A stretch of 64,000 nt of DNA from Bacillus sp. B15-48 (GTDB taxonomy: Bacteria > Bacillota > Bacilli > Bacillales > Cytobacillaceae): the NCBI RefSeq assembly GCF_016879755.1, contig NZ_WOFU01000006.1:226151-290150 (forward strand), written 5' to 3'. Numbering within the stretch: the first letter of the stretch is position 1; each line of letters begins with the position of its first letter. Made by a program: the position numbers and the translations under genes. Positions 42,903 to 54,344 of the stretch are shown one piece after another. The notes beneath the pieces were generated by a model. It did not search any database, was not told where the DNA came from, and saw nothing but the letters and a program-made list of their open reading frames with translations.

Positions 42903-44569
42903 TACACTTCCATAATAATCGGTAAGATCATTGGACGGCGTTTTGTTTTCTCGTAAAGGAATGGAGCTAAAGTATCTGTAATTTCATTTTTAATCTCTGA
43001 CCATTGTGTTGTCCGACGCTCCATCACTTTATTCAAGTGCTTGGATATAAGGCTTTGAGCATCATTAATCAAATCTCCAGATTCTCTCATATAAACAAAA
43101 CCGCGAGAAATCAGGTCAGGACCTGATGCGATCTTAAATTCTTTCATATTGATGCTGACAACAACTACGACTAGCCCCTCTTCAGATAGAATTCGTCGGT
43201 CGCGAAGGACGATATTTCCGATATCACCAATCCCGCTCCCATCAATATAGACAGATCCTGACGGGATTTTTCCTGCAACTTGTGCCTCATTTTCTCCTAG
43301 AGCAAGCACTTCACCATTATCCATGATAAAGCAATTCTCCTCGGGTACTCCACAGTCAGTAGCAAGCCTAGCATGTGTTTTTTGCATTCTAAATTCTCCG
43401 TGAATCGGCATAAAGAATTTCGGTTTAATTAGACGCAACATTAATTTTTGTTCCTCTTGGCCCCCATGTCCAGAAGTGTGGATGTCGCTTAATTTTCCAT
43501 GAATGACTTCTGCTCCTGCGCGGGAAAGCAAATTAATTGTTCTGTTTACGCTTAAAGTATTGCCAGGAATCGGTGAAGATGAGAAAACGACGGTATCTCC
43601 AGGGATAATTTGAATTTGCCGATGTGTACCATTGGCAATTCTTGAGAGGGCTGCCATTGGTTCTCCTTGGCTTCCAGTACAAAGGATGGTTACTTCGTTT
43701 GCTGGAAGTCGGTTAATTTGTTGAGTCTCAATAAATGTATCTTTGGGCGCACGGATGTAGCCAAGGTCTTGTCCGATTAAAATGGCTGCCTCCATACTAC
43801 GACCGAACACAGCAATTTTTCTTCCGTTTGCAACGGCTGCTTCTGTGACTTGTTGAAGTCGATGGATATTAGAAGCGAACGTAGCAAAGATAACTCTTCC
43901 ATCCACTTTTCGGAAAATATCATGGATGTTATCTCCTACACGTCTTTCGGACATTGTAAAGTCAGGGACCTCTGCATTTGTACTGTCAGATAAAAGGCAT
44001 AGAACTCCTTCTTTGCCGATTTCAGCCATCTTTGTTAAGTTTGCCGGTTCGCCTACAGGTGTAAAGTCAAATTTAAAATCGCCAGTATGGACGATTTGCC
44101 CTGGAGGAGTTTTTACAACAATTCCATAAGAGTCCGGAATACTATGTGTCGTCCGGAAAAAGGAAACAGATGTTTTGCGAAACTTGATGACATCTTCCTC
44201 TTTAATTTCATGCATTTTTGTTTGTCGAACTAAACCATGCTCTTCTAATTTATTACGAATAAGTCCGAGCGCTAGTTTCCCTCCATAGATGGGAATGTTG
44301 ATTTGCTTTAATAAATATGGGATGCCTCCGATATGGTCTTCATGACCATGTGTGACAAAAAGGCCTTTAATCTTATCTTGGTTCTTAACTAAATATGAAT
44401 AATCGGGAATAACGTAATCAATCCCTAACAATTCATCTTCTGGGAATTTAATACCTGCATCAATGAGGATGATTTCATCTTGAAACTGCACTCCGTACGT
44501 ATTTTTCCCGATTTCCCCCAATCCTCCAAGGGCAAAAACAGCTGTTTGATCATTTTTAACAAATTTCAT
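42902..44569 (-). CDS. rnjA: Ribonuclease J1
   Basis: This 555-residue metallo-beta-lactamase/beta-CASP RNase acts as 5'-3' exonuclease and endonuclease in mRNA decay. The zinc motif is [10 protein letters not shown] (His74, His76, Asp78, His79). The beta-CASP domain with [11 protein letters not shown] and SSPIPGNT follows, then [15 protein letters not shown] and a C-terminal domain. Length matches RNase J1. It lies 3 bp downstream of rpoY, so the two are one transcript. The start follows AAGGAATAG. Confidence 0.96.
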   Translation of the reverse strand: MKFVKNDQTAVFALGGLGEIGKNTYGVQFQDEIILIDAGIKFPEDELLGIDYVIPDYSYLVKNQDKIKGLFVTHGHEDHIGGIPYLLKQINIPIYGGKLALGLIRNKLEEHGLVRQTKMHEIKEEDVIKFRKTSVSFFRTTHSIPDSYGIVVKTPPGQIVHTGDFKFDFTPVGEPANLTKMAEIGKEGVLCLLSDSTNAEVPDFTMSERRVGDNIHDIFRKVDGRVIFATFASNIHRLQQVTEAAVANGRKIAVFGRSMEAAILIGQDLGYIRAPKDTFIETQQINRLPANEVTILCTGSQGEPMAALSRIANGTHRQIQIIPGDTVVFSSSPIPGNTLSVNRTINLLSRAGAEVIHGKLSDIHTSGHGGQEEQKLMLRLIKPKFFMPIHGEFRMQKTHARLATDCGVPEENCFIMDNGEVLALGENEAQVAGKIPSGSVYIDGSGIGDIGNIVLRDRRILSEEGLVVVVVSINMKEFKIASGPDLISRGFVYMRESGDLINDAQSLISKHLNKVMERRTTQWSEIKNEITDTLAPFLYEKTKRRPMILPIIMEV

Positions 44570-44572
44570 AAA

Positions 44573-44785
44573 CTATTCCTTCTCCAATACTTCAAAATCT
44601 TCGTTTAGTTTTTCGTATTCTAGATATTTACCATCTACCAATTGAATATACTCGATATTATAAGGGCGTCCTACTAACTTCTTCCTAACCTCTCGCTCCG
44701 AATTGGCCTCTATAAATAGAGTCCGTGTTTTCTCCCTGACTGCCACTTCTGTTTTTTGTTCTTGGTAATAAACTTTGAATATCAT
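44573..44785 (-). CDS. rpoY: RNA polymerase epsilon subunit RpoY (YkzG)
   Basis: This 70-residue small RNA polymerase subunit begins [20 protein letters not shown] and includes [20 protein letters not shown], matching the RpoY family in length and sequence. ATG 44785 is chosen with AAGGAG upstream; an in-frame ATG 24 nt earlier lies before that site. It is first in the rpoY-rnjA operon, as in other Bacilli. Confidence 0.93.
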   Translation of the reverse strand: MIFKVYYQEQKTEVAVREKTRTLFIEANSEREVRKKLVGRPYNIEYIQLVDGKYLEYEKLNEDFEVLEKE

Positions 44786-44893
44786 TAAACTCTCTCTCCT
44801 TATTCGCAAACTTTCTATAATAAAATATTTCTTAAGCTGTTTTAAAATTTAGATTCCGACTTTTTCCGCTTTTACCAATGTACAATAAGGAAG

Positions 44894-44919
44894 GAGCCCT
44901 TCGCAAGTTTGAAGGGCTC
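44894..44919 (-). terminator. Hairpin downstream of the 23-codon ORF
   Basis: GAGCCCTTC and GAAGGGCTC form a 9-bp perfect stem with an 8-nt loop. Sequence after it on the minus strand is only moderately T-rich. Confidence 0.45.
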
Positions 44920-44922
44920 AAA

Positions 44923-44994
44923 TTAGGCGATTGTTTTTTTACGAAGCAATTCATTCCACTGTTTTAAAAGCTTACGTCTTAGCTTCTTTAACAT
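44923..44994 (-). CDS. Candidate 23-residue basic peptide
   Basis: ATG (44994) follows AAGGAG at 10 nt. The frame ends with TAA (44925-44923), just before a 9-bp hairpin. The product starts MLKKLRRKLLKQWNELLRKK and ends TIA. On a helical wheel it would be amphipathic, with 9 basic and 1 acidic residue. It resembles short cationic helical peptides or small regulatory leader peptides. It is 138 nt upstream of rpoY on the same strand. I know no family for it. Confidence 0.4.
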   Translation of the reverse strand: MLKKLRRKLLKQWNELLRKKTIA

Positions 44995-45236
44995 TGTGGA
45001 TCAACTCCTTATAATTCTATTTTAAACCATCCTTGTCGAAAGTGAAAGAAGTCAAGGAAAGTTTAGCGGAAATCATTTCATTGATTTTCTTTGTTGTCTT
45101 ATTATGTGTGGAAAAAAGTGATTCCAACGTGGGTAAAAATGGAAAAAGGAGTTGATCTAGAGGTTAATTGACAACATACTATCGAAAGCTTAGTCTGTTG
45201 GTATAAAAGCGATTATAAATAGTTAAGGAGAAAGAT

Positions 45237-46007
45237 ATGAGTAAAATTGTGTTTTTTGATATTGATGGTACTTTATTGAATCAAGAAAAAAATTTGCCTG
45301 TTTCTACAAAGGAAGCAATTTTTGAATTGAAAAAAAGAGGAATTTATGTAGCAATTGCAACAGGACGTGCTCCGTTTATGTTTGAGGAGCTTCGTGAGGA
45401 GTTAGAAATTGAATCATTTGTTAGTTTTAATGGCCAATATGTAGTTTATGAAAACGAAGTCATTTATCAACAGGCTTTAAATCAGCTAGAATTGGAGAAA
45501 TTAGCAAAACAGAGTGAAATAAATGGACATCCGCTCGTGTTTATGAATGAAAAAACGATGAAGGCCTCTGTACCGCATCATAATTATATTGAGGAGTGCT
45601 TGGCAGGCCTAGGATTTCCGCACCCTGTTGAAGAGAGGGAGTTTTTTAGGGGAAAAAGAATTTTGCAAACGCTGATTTTCTGTGAAGAACAAGAAGAAAA
45701 GTTTTATTCACAACAATATCAGGATTTCAAATTTATTCGCTGGCATCAATTTTCAGCAGATATATTGCCAGGAGCAGGTTCTAAGGCAATAGGGATTCAA
45801 AAGCTCATCGAACGATTAGGGTTTAAATTAGACGATGTCTACGCTTTTGGTGATGGTTTAAACGATATTGAAATGATTCAAACGGTTGGAACTGGGGTGG
45901 CAATGGGGAATGCAGTAGACTCGTTAAAAAAATACGCGGACCACGTTACTGCTGATGTAAGTAATGAAGGAATATGGAAAGGATTAAAAACACTAGATTT
46001 AATTTAA
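45237..46007 (+). CDS. ykrA: HAD-superfamily Cof-type phosphatase YkrA
   Basis: This 256-residue HAD IIB hydrolase has motif I FFDIDGTLLNQEK, motif II near AIATGRAPFMF and motif IV FGDGLNDIEMIQTVGTGVAM. It probably dephosphorylates small phosphorylated metabolites. AAGGAGAAAGAT precedes the ATG. Position between rpoY and def matches B. subtilis. It is ended by a terminator shared with def. Confidence 0.92.
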   Translation: MSKIVFFDIDGTLLNQEKNLPVSTKEAIFELKKRGIYVAIATGRAPFMFEELREELEIESFVSFNGQYVVYENEVIYQQALNQLELEKLAKQSEINGHPLVFMNEKTMKASVPHHNYIEECLAGLGFPHPVEEREFFRGKRILQTLIFCEEQEEKFYSQQYQDFKFIRWHQFSADILPGAGSKAIGIQKLIERLGFKLDDVYAFGDGLNDIEMIQTVGTGVAMGNAVDSLKKYADHVTADVSNEGIWKGLKTLDLI

Positions 46008-46008
46008 A

Positions 46009-46035
46009 AAAGCTGGTTTTTTCGTACCAGCTTTA
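46009..46035. terminator. Bidirectional terminator between ykrA and def
   Basis: AAAGCTGGT and ACCAGCTTT around TTTTTCGT. Confidence 0.7.
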
Positions 46036-46587
46036 ATTATTAATCACAACAGCATTTTCAATTTCTGCAAATGGTTCGTCTTTGTTGATGTGATCAAAAA
46101 ACATAATTCCGTTTAGGTGATCTATCTCATGTTGGAAGACAATCGCTGGCAATCCTTTTAGTCGCAGCTTGATTTTTTGGCCATCTAGACTCGTTCCTGT
46201 TACTGTAATCCTTGCATATCTTGGTACATAGCCTGGAAATGGTTGATCAACAGATAAACAGCCTTCTCCGGAAGCGAGATAAGCCCTTTCTACCGAGTGG
46301 CTAATGATTTTAGGATTAAAGAGTCCGTAACTATATAGTTTGTCTTTTTCGTCATGAACATGAACGGCAATCATCCGTTTTGAAACGTTTATTTGTGGTG
46401 CAGCAAGACCAATACCAGGACGGAGACCGTAATTTTCCGCAATTTCAGGATTTTGACTGTTTATTACATAGTCAAGCATTTCCGCTAATGTTTGTTTATC
46501 CTTATCTGAAGCAGGTAATGGAACCTCAACAGCTACTTTACGTAGTGAAGGGTGCCCGTCACGAACGATGTCATTCATTGTTAACAT
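46033..46587 (-). CDS. def: Peptide deformylase
   Basis: This 184-residue metalloenzyme removes the N-formyl group from nascent proteins. Motif 1 is GIGLAAPQI, motif 2 EGCLSV and motif 3 HEIDHLNG, with Cys and the two His as iron/zinc ligands. The start is ATG 46587 ([13 protein letters not shown]), giving the length of B. subtilis DefB (YkrB). Upstream GAGAGGTG supports it. It is convergent with ykrA. Confidence 0.95.
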   Translation of the reverse strand: MLTMNDIVRDGHPSLRKVAVEVPLPASDKDKQTLAEMLDYVINSQNPEIAENYGLRPGIGLAAPQINVSKRMIAVHVHDEKDKLYSYGLFNPKIISHSVERAYLASGEGCLSVDQPFPGYVPRYARITVTGTSLDGQKIKLRLKGLPAIVFQHEIDHLNGIMFFDHINKDEPFAEIENAVVINN

Positions 46588-46778
46588 CTCTAGGTTCACC
46601 TCTCTAATTTCCTTCTTTATATAAATTTATTCAAATTTAAGTCTAACAAATGCAGGATGAAAAGTTAATCATTAGAAAGCAAAAAAAGAAAAATAGGGCA
46701 GGCATTGACGATGAATTTGTCAAATTAAATGTTGATTGCTATAGTGAAGGAGATATTGTAAGAGGAGGTAGATCGTAA

Positions 46779-47450
46779 GTGAAATTCCGTAACATTCCTC
46801 TCTTTTTCATGTGGCTATGTGGAATCTTATTAATTACCGGATGCTTTATAAGACAAACACCTGCTGAAGAAATGTATAACAAACTTGAAGAAGTTGTCCA
46901 AATTGAAAAAGCATTTGAAGAACAGCAGGAGCCAATAGTCCTTCTTGAAAGGGAAGAAAAGGATCTATATGAACAAATGATTAAAATGAATAATGAGGAA
47001 AATTATGATGAAATCGTAGAACTAGTCAATTCGGCGCTAAAAATCGCAGAAAAGAGAAAAGAACATATTGATATCGAACGAAAAAGTATCGAAGAATCAA
47101 AAGCTGCATTCTCTTCAGTGCAAGAAATGATGGAGAAACTAGACGATGCAGAATTAAAGACAAAAGCTGCAAAACTATATGAACTTATGCAAGAACGCTA
47201 TGATGTTCATGGGAATTTGTACAAAAGCTATGAGGATGGGCTCACATATGATACTGAGTTATATCATTTGCTGAAGGAAAAAAATATTGAAATGAAACAG
47301 TTAGAGATGCAAGTGACTAAGGTCAACGGCGCATATGAAGAGGTTTTGAAGTATAACGAAATATTTAATGAAAAAACGAAAGAATATAATGAGATAAAGC
47401 TTGATTTCTATCAAACTGCTGGCTTAAATGTGCAAGTGAATATGGATTAG
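46779..47450 (+). CDS. ykyA: YkyA-like lipoprotein
   Basis: This 223-residue exported protein has a lipoprotein signal with lipobox LITGC (Cys at about 22). The rest is almost entirely helical and charged (coiled coil about 30-200), ending MKQLEMQVTKVNGAYEEVLK and NVQVNMD. It matches the YkyA family, located before pdhA in B. subtilis and described as a putative cell-wall-binding lipoprotein. The start is GTG 46779 after AGGAGGTAG. Confidence 0.87.
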   Translation: MKFRNIPLFFMWLCGILLITGCFIRQTPAEEMYNKLEEVVQIEKAFEEQQEPIVLLEREEKDLYEQMIKMNNEENYDEIVELVNSALKIAEKRKEHIDIERKSIEESKAAFSSVQEMMEKLDDAELKTKAAKLYELMQERYDVHGNLYKSYEDGLTYDTELYHLLKEKNIEMKQLEMQVTKVNGAYEEVLKYNEIFNEKTKEYNEIKLDFYQTAGLNVQVNMD

Positions 47451-47494
47451 GTGAATATATTAGAAAGATGTTATTATATAAGTATAACTTTGTG

Positions 47495-47525
47495 AATCGG
47501 ACAGTTATTTGAACCGATTTTTTTA
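47495..47525 (+). terminator. Terminator after ykyA
   Basis: AATCGG and CCGATT form a 6-bp stem followed by a T run. Confidence 0.5.
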
Positions 47526-47535
47526 AAGTTTATAA

Positions 47536-47550
47536 ATATAAGCGCTTTCT
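47536..47550 (+). promoter_or_regulatory. cre-like site upstream of pdhA
   Basis: ATATAAGCGCTTTCT fits WTGNAANCGNWNNCW except for A at the G position. It lies about 425 bp before pdhA. Confidence 0.35.
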
Positions 47551-47743
47551 TGATTTTTAGATGTTATGATACAGTTGTTCCTTTTTTATAGTACAGTTCC
47601 GAAAATGAAAACAACATTATCGCAGTGTAAAAATAATAATGTAGTTAAGCATAGTGTTTGACTGGTGGTTTTTTCTGTTGTAAACTTGAGAACGTAAAGG
47701 GGTGTTGTATTAATCGGTTTTCAAAAAAATATAGTACAGATAA

Positions 47744-47875
47744 AATTATCTACTATTAATTAATTGTAGGTTTTCAGAAGCTCAACAGTGGAAAAACTAC
47801 ATAGCGAAAACGCCTGAAACTTTTGGATTTAAGAAAAGTAATTTTTACGAAGCCTTAGATAAGGGAAATAAGTAA
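47744..47875 (+). pseudogene. Possible gene-end remnant upstream of pdhA
   Basis: An open frame without a usable start reads RFSEAQQWKNYIAKTPETFG and then FKKSNFYEALDKGNK before TAA. The composition looks like a real protein C-terminus (aromatic, Lys/Glu-balanced), but no ribosome binding site or start is present and I do not recognise it. Confidence 0.25.
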
Positions 47876-47974
47876 ATCTATTTTAGTTCAAGAAGAAAGA
47901 TTCACCTTCTTTTGGAGACCCTATAATGGATTAAAATAAAAAAACATGTGAAGAAAGGACGAGGTGACTTTTAG

Positions 47975-49093
<1,119 letters not shown>

Positions 49094-49096
49094 GTC

Positions 49097-50074
49097 ATGG
49101 CGCAAATGACAATGATTCAAGCAATTACTGATGCTATGCGTACAGAATTGCGCAATGATCCGAATGTATTGGTATTCGGTGAGGATGTTGGCGTAAATGG
49201 CGGCGTCTTCCGTGCGACTGAGGGCCTTCAAAATGAATTTGGCGAGGATCGCGTTTTTGATACCCCACTTGCAGAATCAGGAATCGGTGGATTAGCAGTT
49301 GGTCTTTCGTTACAAGGATTCCGCCCTGTTCCTGAAATCCAATTCTTCGGTTTTGTATTTGAAGTAATGGATTCAATCGCGGGACAATTAGCACGTCTTC
49401 GCTACCGTTCTGGTGGCAGATATACGGCGCCAGTAACCATTCGCTCACCATTTGGCGGAGGAGTACATACTCCTGATATGCATGCTGACAGTTTAGAAGG
49501 ATTAATGGCACAAACACCTGGAGTTAAGGTAGTCATCCCATCTACTCCTTACGATGCAAAAGGGCTTTTAATCTCTTCTATTCGTGATAATGATACGGTA
49601 ATTTTCCTTGAGCATATGAAATTATACCGTTCATTCCGTCAAGAAGTACCGGAGGAGGAGTACACTATTCCTTTGGGGAAAGCGGATGTAAAACGTGAAG
49701 GGAAAGATATTTCTATTATTACTTACGGTGCGATGGTTCATGAATCATTGAAGGCAGCAGAAGAGTTAGAAAAAGAAGGGTACTCGGCAGAAGTAATAGA
49801 TTTACGTACAGTAAGTCCACTTGATATTGAAACGATTGTAGCTTCCGTGGAAAAAACGGGCCGTGCGATTGTCGTTCAAGAGGCGCAAAAACAAGCGGGT
49901 ATTGCCGCTACTGTTGTCGCTGAAATTAATGATCGGGCCATCTTAAGCTTGGAAGCACCTGTATTGCGAGTAGCGGCACCAGATACTGTGTTCCCATTCC
50001 CGCAAGCAGAAACAGTTTGGCTTCCAAACTATAAGGACGTAATTGAAACAGCGAAAAAAGTTTTAACATACTAA
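49097..50074 (+). CDS. pdhB: Pyruvate dehydrogenase E1 beta subunit
   Basis: This 325-residue E1-beta begins [20 protein letters not shown] with the [14 protein letters not shown] motif. The transketolase-type pyrimidine-binding domain is followed by the C-terminal domain (about 195-320, [14 protein letters not shown]). It completes the active site of PdhA across the subunit interface. An intercistronic hairpin separates it from pdhC. Confidence 0.97.
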   Translation: MAQMTMIQAITDAMRTELRNDPNVLVFGEDVGVNGGVFRATEGLQNEFGEDRVFDTPLAESGIGGLAVGLSLQGFRPVPEIQFFGFVFEVMDSIAGQLARLRYRSGGRYTAPVTIRSPFGGGVHTPDMHADSLEGLMAQTPGVKVVIPSTPYDAKGLLISSIRDNDTVIFLEHMKLYRSFRQEVPEEEYTIPLGKADVKREGKDISIITYGAMVHESLKAAEELEKEGYSAEVIDLRTVSPLDIETIVASVEKTGRAIVVQEAQKQAGIAATVVAEINDRAILSLEAPVLRVAAPDTVFPFPQAETVWLPNYKDVIETAKKVLTY

Positions 50075-50080
50075 AAAATA

Positions 50081-50102
50081 GGGAAAAGGAAAACCTTTTC
50101 CC
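50081..50102 (+). promoter_or_regulatory. Intercistronic hairpin between pdhB and pdhC
   Basis: GGGAAAAGG and CCTTTTCCC form a 9-bp perfect stem with a 4-A loop. No U run follows, so it looks like an mRNA stabilising or processing hairpin and not a terminator. Confidence 0.55.
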
Positions 50103-50152
50103 ATTACTGCATAAACAATGTAGCAGAATTCTGCGTAGGAGGCTGAATCTTA

Positions 50153-51496
50153 GTGTCATTTCAATTTAAAATGCCTGACATCGGTGAAGGTATTCATGAA
50201 GGTGAAATCGTAAAATGGTTTATTAAGCCTGGCGATAAAGTTCAAGAAGATGATGTTCTTTGTGAAATCCAAAATGATAAAGCGGTTGTAGAGATCCCCT
50301 CTCCGGTTGATGGGACTGTCCAAGAGGTTTTAGTAGATGAAGGAGCGGTTGCAACAGTTGGACAAGTTCTTATAACGTTCGATGCGCCAGGGTATGAAAA
50401 CTTGCAATTTAAGGGCGATGACCATGGTGATGAAGCAGCTGAACCAGCAGAAGCTCCAGTTGTAAAAGTAGAGGAACCTAATCAAGAAACTGAGCAACCG
50501 AAAGTACCAACCGCTGAAGCAACGGCAGGGGTAGGAACTGTGGCACAGCAAGTGGAAGTTGACCCAAATCGACGAGTAATTGCGATGCCATCTGTTCGTA
50601 AATACGCTCGTGACAATGGTGTGGATATTCGTCTTGTTGCTGGAACAGGTAAAAATGGCCGTGTATTAAAAGAGGATATTGATGGATTTCAAAATGGTGG
50701 GGCACAGGCAGCTGCGGCTCCAGCACAGCAAGCAGAGGCGCCAGTTGCAGAAGAAAGTGCAGCTATATCAGCTCCTGCAATTCCACAAGGTGAATATCCA
50801 GAAACTCGTGAGAAAATGAGCGGTATCCGTAAAGCAATTGCAAAAGCGATGGTAAACTCAAAACATACAGCACCACATGTAACATTGATGGACGAAATTG
50901 ATGTGACAAAACTTGTCGCTCATCGTAAAAAATTCAAGGAAGTTGCTTCTGAAAAAGGAATCAAACTTACATTCCTACCTTATGTGGTAAAAGCTTTAAC
51001 AAGTGCATTGCGTGAATATCCAGCGTTAAATACCTCGCTTGATGATGCAACAAGCGAAATTATTCATAAGCATTATTACAATATTGGAATTGCAGCTGAT
51101 ACAGATAAAGGTTTGCTTGTACCAGTTGTTAAAGATGCGGACCGTAAATCAGTATTCACAATTTCTAATGAAATCAATGAGTTAGCAGGTAAGGCACGTG
51201 ACGGCAAGTTGTCTCCAGATGAAATGAAAGGTGCGTCTTGTACAATTACAAATATTGGTTCTGCAGGTGGACAATGGTTCACGCCAGTAATCAATCATCC
51301 TGAAGTTGCAATCCTTGGAATCGGCCGCATTGCGGAAAAGCCAATTGTTCGTGATGGCGAGATTGTTGCTGCTCCTGTCTTGGCACTTTCATTGAGTTTT
51401 GACCACCGCATGATTGATGGTGCAACTGCTCAACACGCATTGAATCATATTAAACGCTTATTGAACGACCCAGAACTTTTGCTAATGGAGGCGTAA
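50153..51496 (+). CDS. pdhC: Dihydrolipoyl acetyltransferase E2
   Basis: This 447-residue E2 core transfers the acetyl group to CoA. The N-terminal lipoyl domain has its lipoylated Lys43 in [13 protein letters not shown]. An Ala/Pro/Glu-rich linker follows (about 85-130), then the E1/E3-binding domain ([20 protein letters not shown]), a second linker (about 185-215) and the catalytic domain with [10 protein letters not shown] near the C-terminus. Only one lipoyl domain is present. The start is GTG at 50153 after AGGAGG. It lies 3 bp before pdhD. Confidence 0.97.
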   Translation: MSFQFKMPDIGEGIHEGEIVKWFIKPGDKVQEDDVLCEIQNDKAVVEIPSPVDGTVQEVLVDEGAVATVGQVLITFDAPGYENLQFKGDDHGDEAAEPAEAPVVKVEEPNQETEQPKVPTAEATAGVGTVAQQVEVDPNRRVIAMPSVRKYARDNGVDIRLVAGTGKNGRVLKEDIDGFQNGGAQAAAAPAQQAEAPVAEESAAISAPAIPQGEYPETREKMSGIRKAIAKAMVNSKHTAPHVTLMDEIDVTKLVAHRKKFKEVASEKGIKLTFLPYVVKALTSALREYPALNTSLDDATSEIIHKHYYNIGIAADTDKGLLVPVVKDADRKSVFTISNEINELAGKARDGKLSPDEMKGASCTITNIGSAGGQWFTPVINHPEVAILGIGRIAEKPIVRDGEIVAAPVLALSLSFDHRMIDGATAQHALNHIKRLLNDPELLLMEA

Positions 51497-51499
51497 AAA

Positions 51500-52909
51500 A
51501 TGGTAGTTGGAGATTTTCCGATTGAAACTGATACTATAGTCATTGGTGCCGGACCAGGTGGATATGTGGCAGCGATTCGTGCTGCCCAATTAGGTCAAAA
51601 GGTTACGATTGTTGAAAAGAATGTTTTAGGTGGAGTATGTTTAAATGTTGGATGTATTCCATCAAAAGCATTAATCTCAGCTGGACATCGCTTTGAGAAT
51701 GCGAAGGATTCTGAAGATATGGGAGTAATAGCTGAAAACGTTACTTTAGATTTTTCTAAGGTTCAAGCATTTAAAGAAGGCGTCGTTAAAAAATTAACTG
51801 GCGGGGTCGAAGGATTGCTTAAAGGAAATAAGGTTGACATCGTTAATGGTGAAGCTTATTTTGTTGATGCAAATACTATAAAGGTAATGGATGAAAAATC
51901 GTCTCAAACCTATACTTTTAAAAACGCAATTATTGCGACAGGATCTCGTCCGTTAGAAATACCTGCTTTTAAATTTTCCAAGCGAATTCTTGATTCAACA
52001 GGTGCTATAAACCTTAAAGAACTTCCAAAAAGCATCGTTGTAATTGGTGGAGGTTATATTGGAACTGAACTTGGTGGGGCTTATGCGAGCTTCGGGACAA
52101 AGGTCACAATTTTAGAGGGTGCTGAAGAAATTCTAGGCGGTTTCGAGAAACAAATGTCTACCCTTGTTAAGCGTAGATTAAAGAAAAAGGGAGCAGAAGT
52201 TATTACAAAGGCGTTAGCAAAAGGCGTTGAAGAAAGTGAAGACGGCGTAACTGTTACGTATGAAGTGAACGGTGAACAAAAGAAAGTGGATGCGGACTAT
52301 GTGTTTGTTATGATTGGACGCAAACCAAATACGGATGAACTTGGTCTTGAGCAAGTTGGCATCGAAATGAGTGACCGTGGGCTCATTAATGTTGATAAAC
52401 AATGCCGTACAAGCGTTAGCAATATATATGCAATAGGCGATATCGTTGCTGGACCACCACTTGCTCATAAAGCGTCATATGAGGCGAAAATTGCGGCAGA
52501 GGCAATTGCTGGACATGCTTCAGAGATTGATTATTTAGGAATCCCAGCTGTTGTATTCTCTGACCCTGAACTAGCATCAGTCGGATATGATGAGAAGAAG
52601 GCGAAAGAAGAAGGATTTGAAATTGTTGCGTCTAAGTTCCCATTCGCTGCTAATGGCCGAGCGCTTTCTTTAAATGAGCCTGATGGATTTATGAAGATTA
52701 TCACTCGTAAAGAAGACGGCCTCGTGATCGGTGCTCAAATTGCTGGCTCAGGTGCTTCTGATATGATTTCGGAACTCAGCCTTGCGATTGAAACAGGAGT
52801 GACTGCTGAAGACTTGGCAATGACTATTCATGCTCACCCAACTCTTGGTGAGATCACAATGGAAGCGGCTGAAGTTGCAATTGGCAACCCAATTCACATT
52901 ATGAAATAA
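51500..52909 (+). CDS. pdhD: Dihydrolipoyl dehydrogenase E3
   Basis: This 469-residue flavoprotein reoxidises dihydrolipoamide with NAD+. It has the FAD motif [17 protein letters not shown], redox-active Cys47 and Cys52 in [15 protein letters not shown], the NAD motif [17 protein letters not shown], and the catalytic HAHPTLGE near the C-terminus. GGAGGCGTAAAAA precedes the ATG. It is the last gene of pdhABCD, followed by a strong terminator. Confidence 0.97.
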   Translation: MVVGDFPIETDTIVIGAGPGGYVAAIRAAQLGQKVTIVEKNVLGGVCLNVGCIPSKALISAGHRFENAKDSEDMGVIAENVTLDFSKVQAFKEGVVKKLTGGVEGLLKGNKVDIVNGEAYFVDANTIKVMDEKSSQTYTFKNAIIATGSRPLEIPAFKFSKRILDSTGAINLKELPKSIVVIGGGYIGTELGGAYASFGTKVTILEGAEEILGGFEKQMSTLVKRRLKKKGAEVITKALAKGVEESEDGVTVTYEVNGEQKKVDADYVFVMIGRKPNTDELGLEQVGIEMSDRGLINVDKQCRTSVSNIYAIGDIVAGPPLAHKASYEAKIAAEAIAGHASEIDYLGIPAVVFSDPELASVGYDEKKAKEEGFEIVASKFPFAANGRALSLNEPDGFMKIITRKEDGLVIGAQIAGSGASDMISELSLAIETGVTAEDLAMTIHAHPTLGEITMEAAEVAIGNPIHIMK

Positions 52910-52923
52910 TCAAAGTTACGAGT

Positions 52924-52960
52924 AAAAGTCCTTTTCATCGATTGAAAAGGACTTTTTTTA
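52924..52960. terminator. Terminator of pdhABCD
   Basis: AAAAGTCCTTTTC and GAAAAGGACTTTT form a 13-bp stem followed by Ts. Confidence 0.9.
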
Positions 52961-53362
52961 TTCTTTCGTTGAATATTCTTTATTCGTTTGGTGTGAAAGG
53001 ATTTTGGAAAATGGAGTGATAATTTCTTCTTTAGTAACAATTCCATTAATCTTAACTAAAATTTCATCTTGGTAATAAATAACGATAGCTGGGTATCTGT
53101 CGATTTCGAAAAATTTATAATACTTATTGTCCTTGTCGGTTGTTAAAACCTTCATATTATTAAACTCACTCGGAAAGTCCCGTTTTAGTTCGATAATTGC
53201 ATCATAATAAGCGGCTTCTTTTGAGTAGTTTGAGTCGTCTGAGAAAAATATAATATGTACTACATCATGATTAAACTGAATTTTGTCAGTTGCTTTAAAA
53301 TGGTTGCAGGAAGAAGTGGACAGTATGAAAGAAATGATTATGATAAAAGACAAGCTCCTCAT
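52958..53362 (-). CDS. Small lipoprotein with thioredoxin-like features
   Basis: This 134-residue protein has a lipoprotein signal (MRSLSFIIIISFILSTSSCN, Cys about 19). The mature part has the rhythm of a thioredoxin fold, with VVHIIFFSDDSNYS, a DRYPAIVIYYQDE segment with cis-Pro-like sequence, and no CxxC. In B. subtilis the small lipoprotein Slp is encoded at the same place after pdhD, so it may be the counterpart. It is convergent with pdhABCD. Confidence 0.7.
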   Translation of the reverse strand: MRSLSFIIIISFILSTSSCNHFKATDKIQFNHDVVHIIFFSDDSNYSKEAAYYDAIIELKRDFPSEFNNMKVLTTDKDNKYYKFFEIDRYPAIVIYYQDEILVKINGIVTKEEIITPFSKILSHQTNKEYSTKE

Positions 53363-53570
53363 TGTTCTTGCCTCACTTTACTAGGGAATGTATTCCTTAA
53401 TTATCACAATTATTCTAACATAGGTGCTTCATAAAACCTTCGCTGTCATTCAAATGTTACAAAATTGAAAAATAAGTTGATTTATTCGAATTTATAGGTT
53501 AATTTAACCTGAAAAAATTTTTCACTTATGGGAGAATGGTAAGTATACTTTTATTTTAATAAAAATTGAA

Positions 53571-53592
53571 CGGCCCCGAAATGAGGGCCGCT
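53571..53592 (-). terminator. Terminator of the DUF1885-like gene
   Basis: CGGCCC and GGGCCG form a GC-rich stem. The minus strand downstream is T-rich. Confidence 0.55.
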
Positions 53593-53658
53593 ATCATCAT
53601 TCGTAATAAGAGCAATGCTGTGACATTGCTCGATTTCGATGCGCGTATTGGTGTTGAA

Positions 53659-54093
53659 TTATTTTCTTTTGTAATAATACATGATACGCCCATTAAATAG
53701 GTGGAGTTCACCGTTTAATTTTTTTGCTATAAATTTGCAAAACTCATTTGCCTTTCCTTTATCTCCGAATGTTGCTGAATCTGGGAGTGTCACCTGTATG
53801 TAAGTTTGTTCGTGCTCACTGCCATCTTCAGTGATTACCTTTTCTTGATCAATTCCTAAAAGAATCGCATGATATCTGTCATGGTTGGAATGTAAGTAAA
53901 ACCATTTTCCTTTTCCGTTCTCAGTTTCTTTAATTTCGTAAGGGAAGGCTGAATAATCATATTCCCAATCGAGCTGTTTCCCAGTTTTTGTTGTAATTTC
54001 TTTGTAATATGAAAATAATGATTTTAGCTCGTCAACCGCAATGGTTTGCTGTAACGAAGACGGCACTAGTTTAATATATGCATTTGCAGACAT
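53659..54093 (-). CDS. DUF1885-like protein
   Basis: This 144-residue soluble protein begins MSANAYIKLVPSSLQQTIAV and contains LFSYYKEITTKTGKQLDWEY and KKLNGELHLFNGRIMYYYKR. I associate it with the Bacillus-specific DUF1885 family, often encoded near the pdh/speA region; the role is unknown. GGGGG lies 8 nt before ATG 54093. The longer open frame to 54180 lacks a ribosome binding site and would add an unrelated hydrophobic N-terminus. Confidence 0.7.
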   Translation of the reverse strand: MSANAYIKLVPSSLQQTIAVDELKSLFSYYKEITTKTGKQLDWEYDYSAFPYEIKETENGKGKWFYLHSNHDRYHAILLGIDQEKVITEDGSEHEQTYIQVTLPDSATFGDKGKANEFCKFIAKKLNGELHLFNGRIMYYYKRK

Positions 54094-54344
54094 TTGGCTA
54101 CCCCCTATTTCCAGTTCTATCAATCTTATGATAGCATTTGCTAATTTCAGCGACAACTTATTAAAGAATTTATTCCTCAACGTCTGAGTGTAACGGTTTT
54201 ATCGAGAAAGGGGAACGTATAAGAAAAGTATGAAATTTTTTAGAATTAAATTTGACGATCTTATGAATGTTCTCGGTTCATATTGTATAAATATTATAAA
54301 TATATTATAATTTAAATAAGAAACATGATTGGAGGAGATGATTT

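Larger units (their letters stand above)
44810..45236. other. Intergenic region between rpoY and ykrA
   Basis: Apart from the 23-codon ORF and hairpin on the minus strand, I see no gene. The ykrA promoter must lie at its right end. Confidence 0.5.
47451..47974. other. Long leader region of pdhABCD
   Basis: This 524-bp region holds a hairpin after ykyA, a cre-like site, AT-rich promoter sequence and a short orphan reading frame (47768-47875). The pdhA promoter could not be pinned down. Confidence 0.5.
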
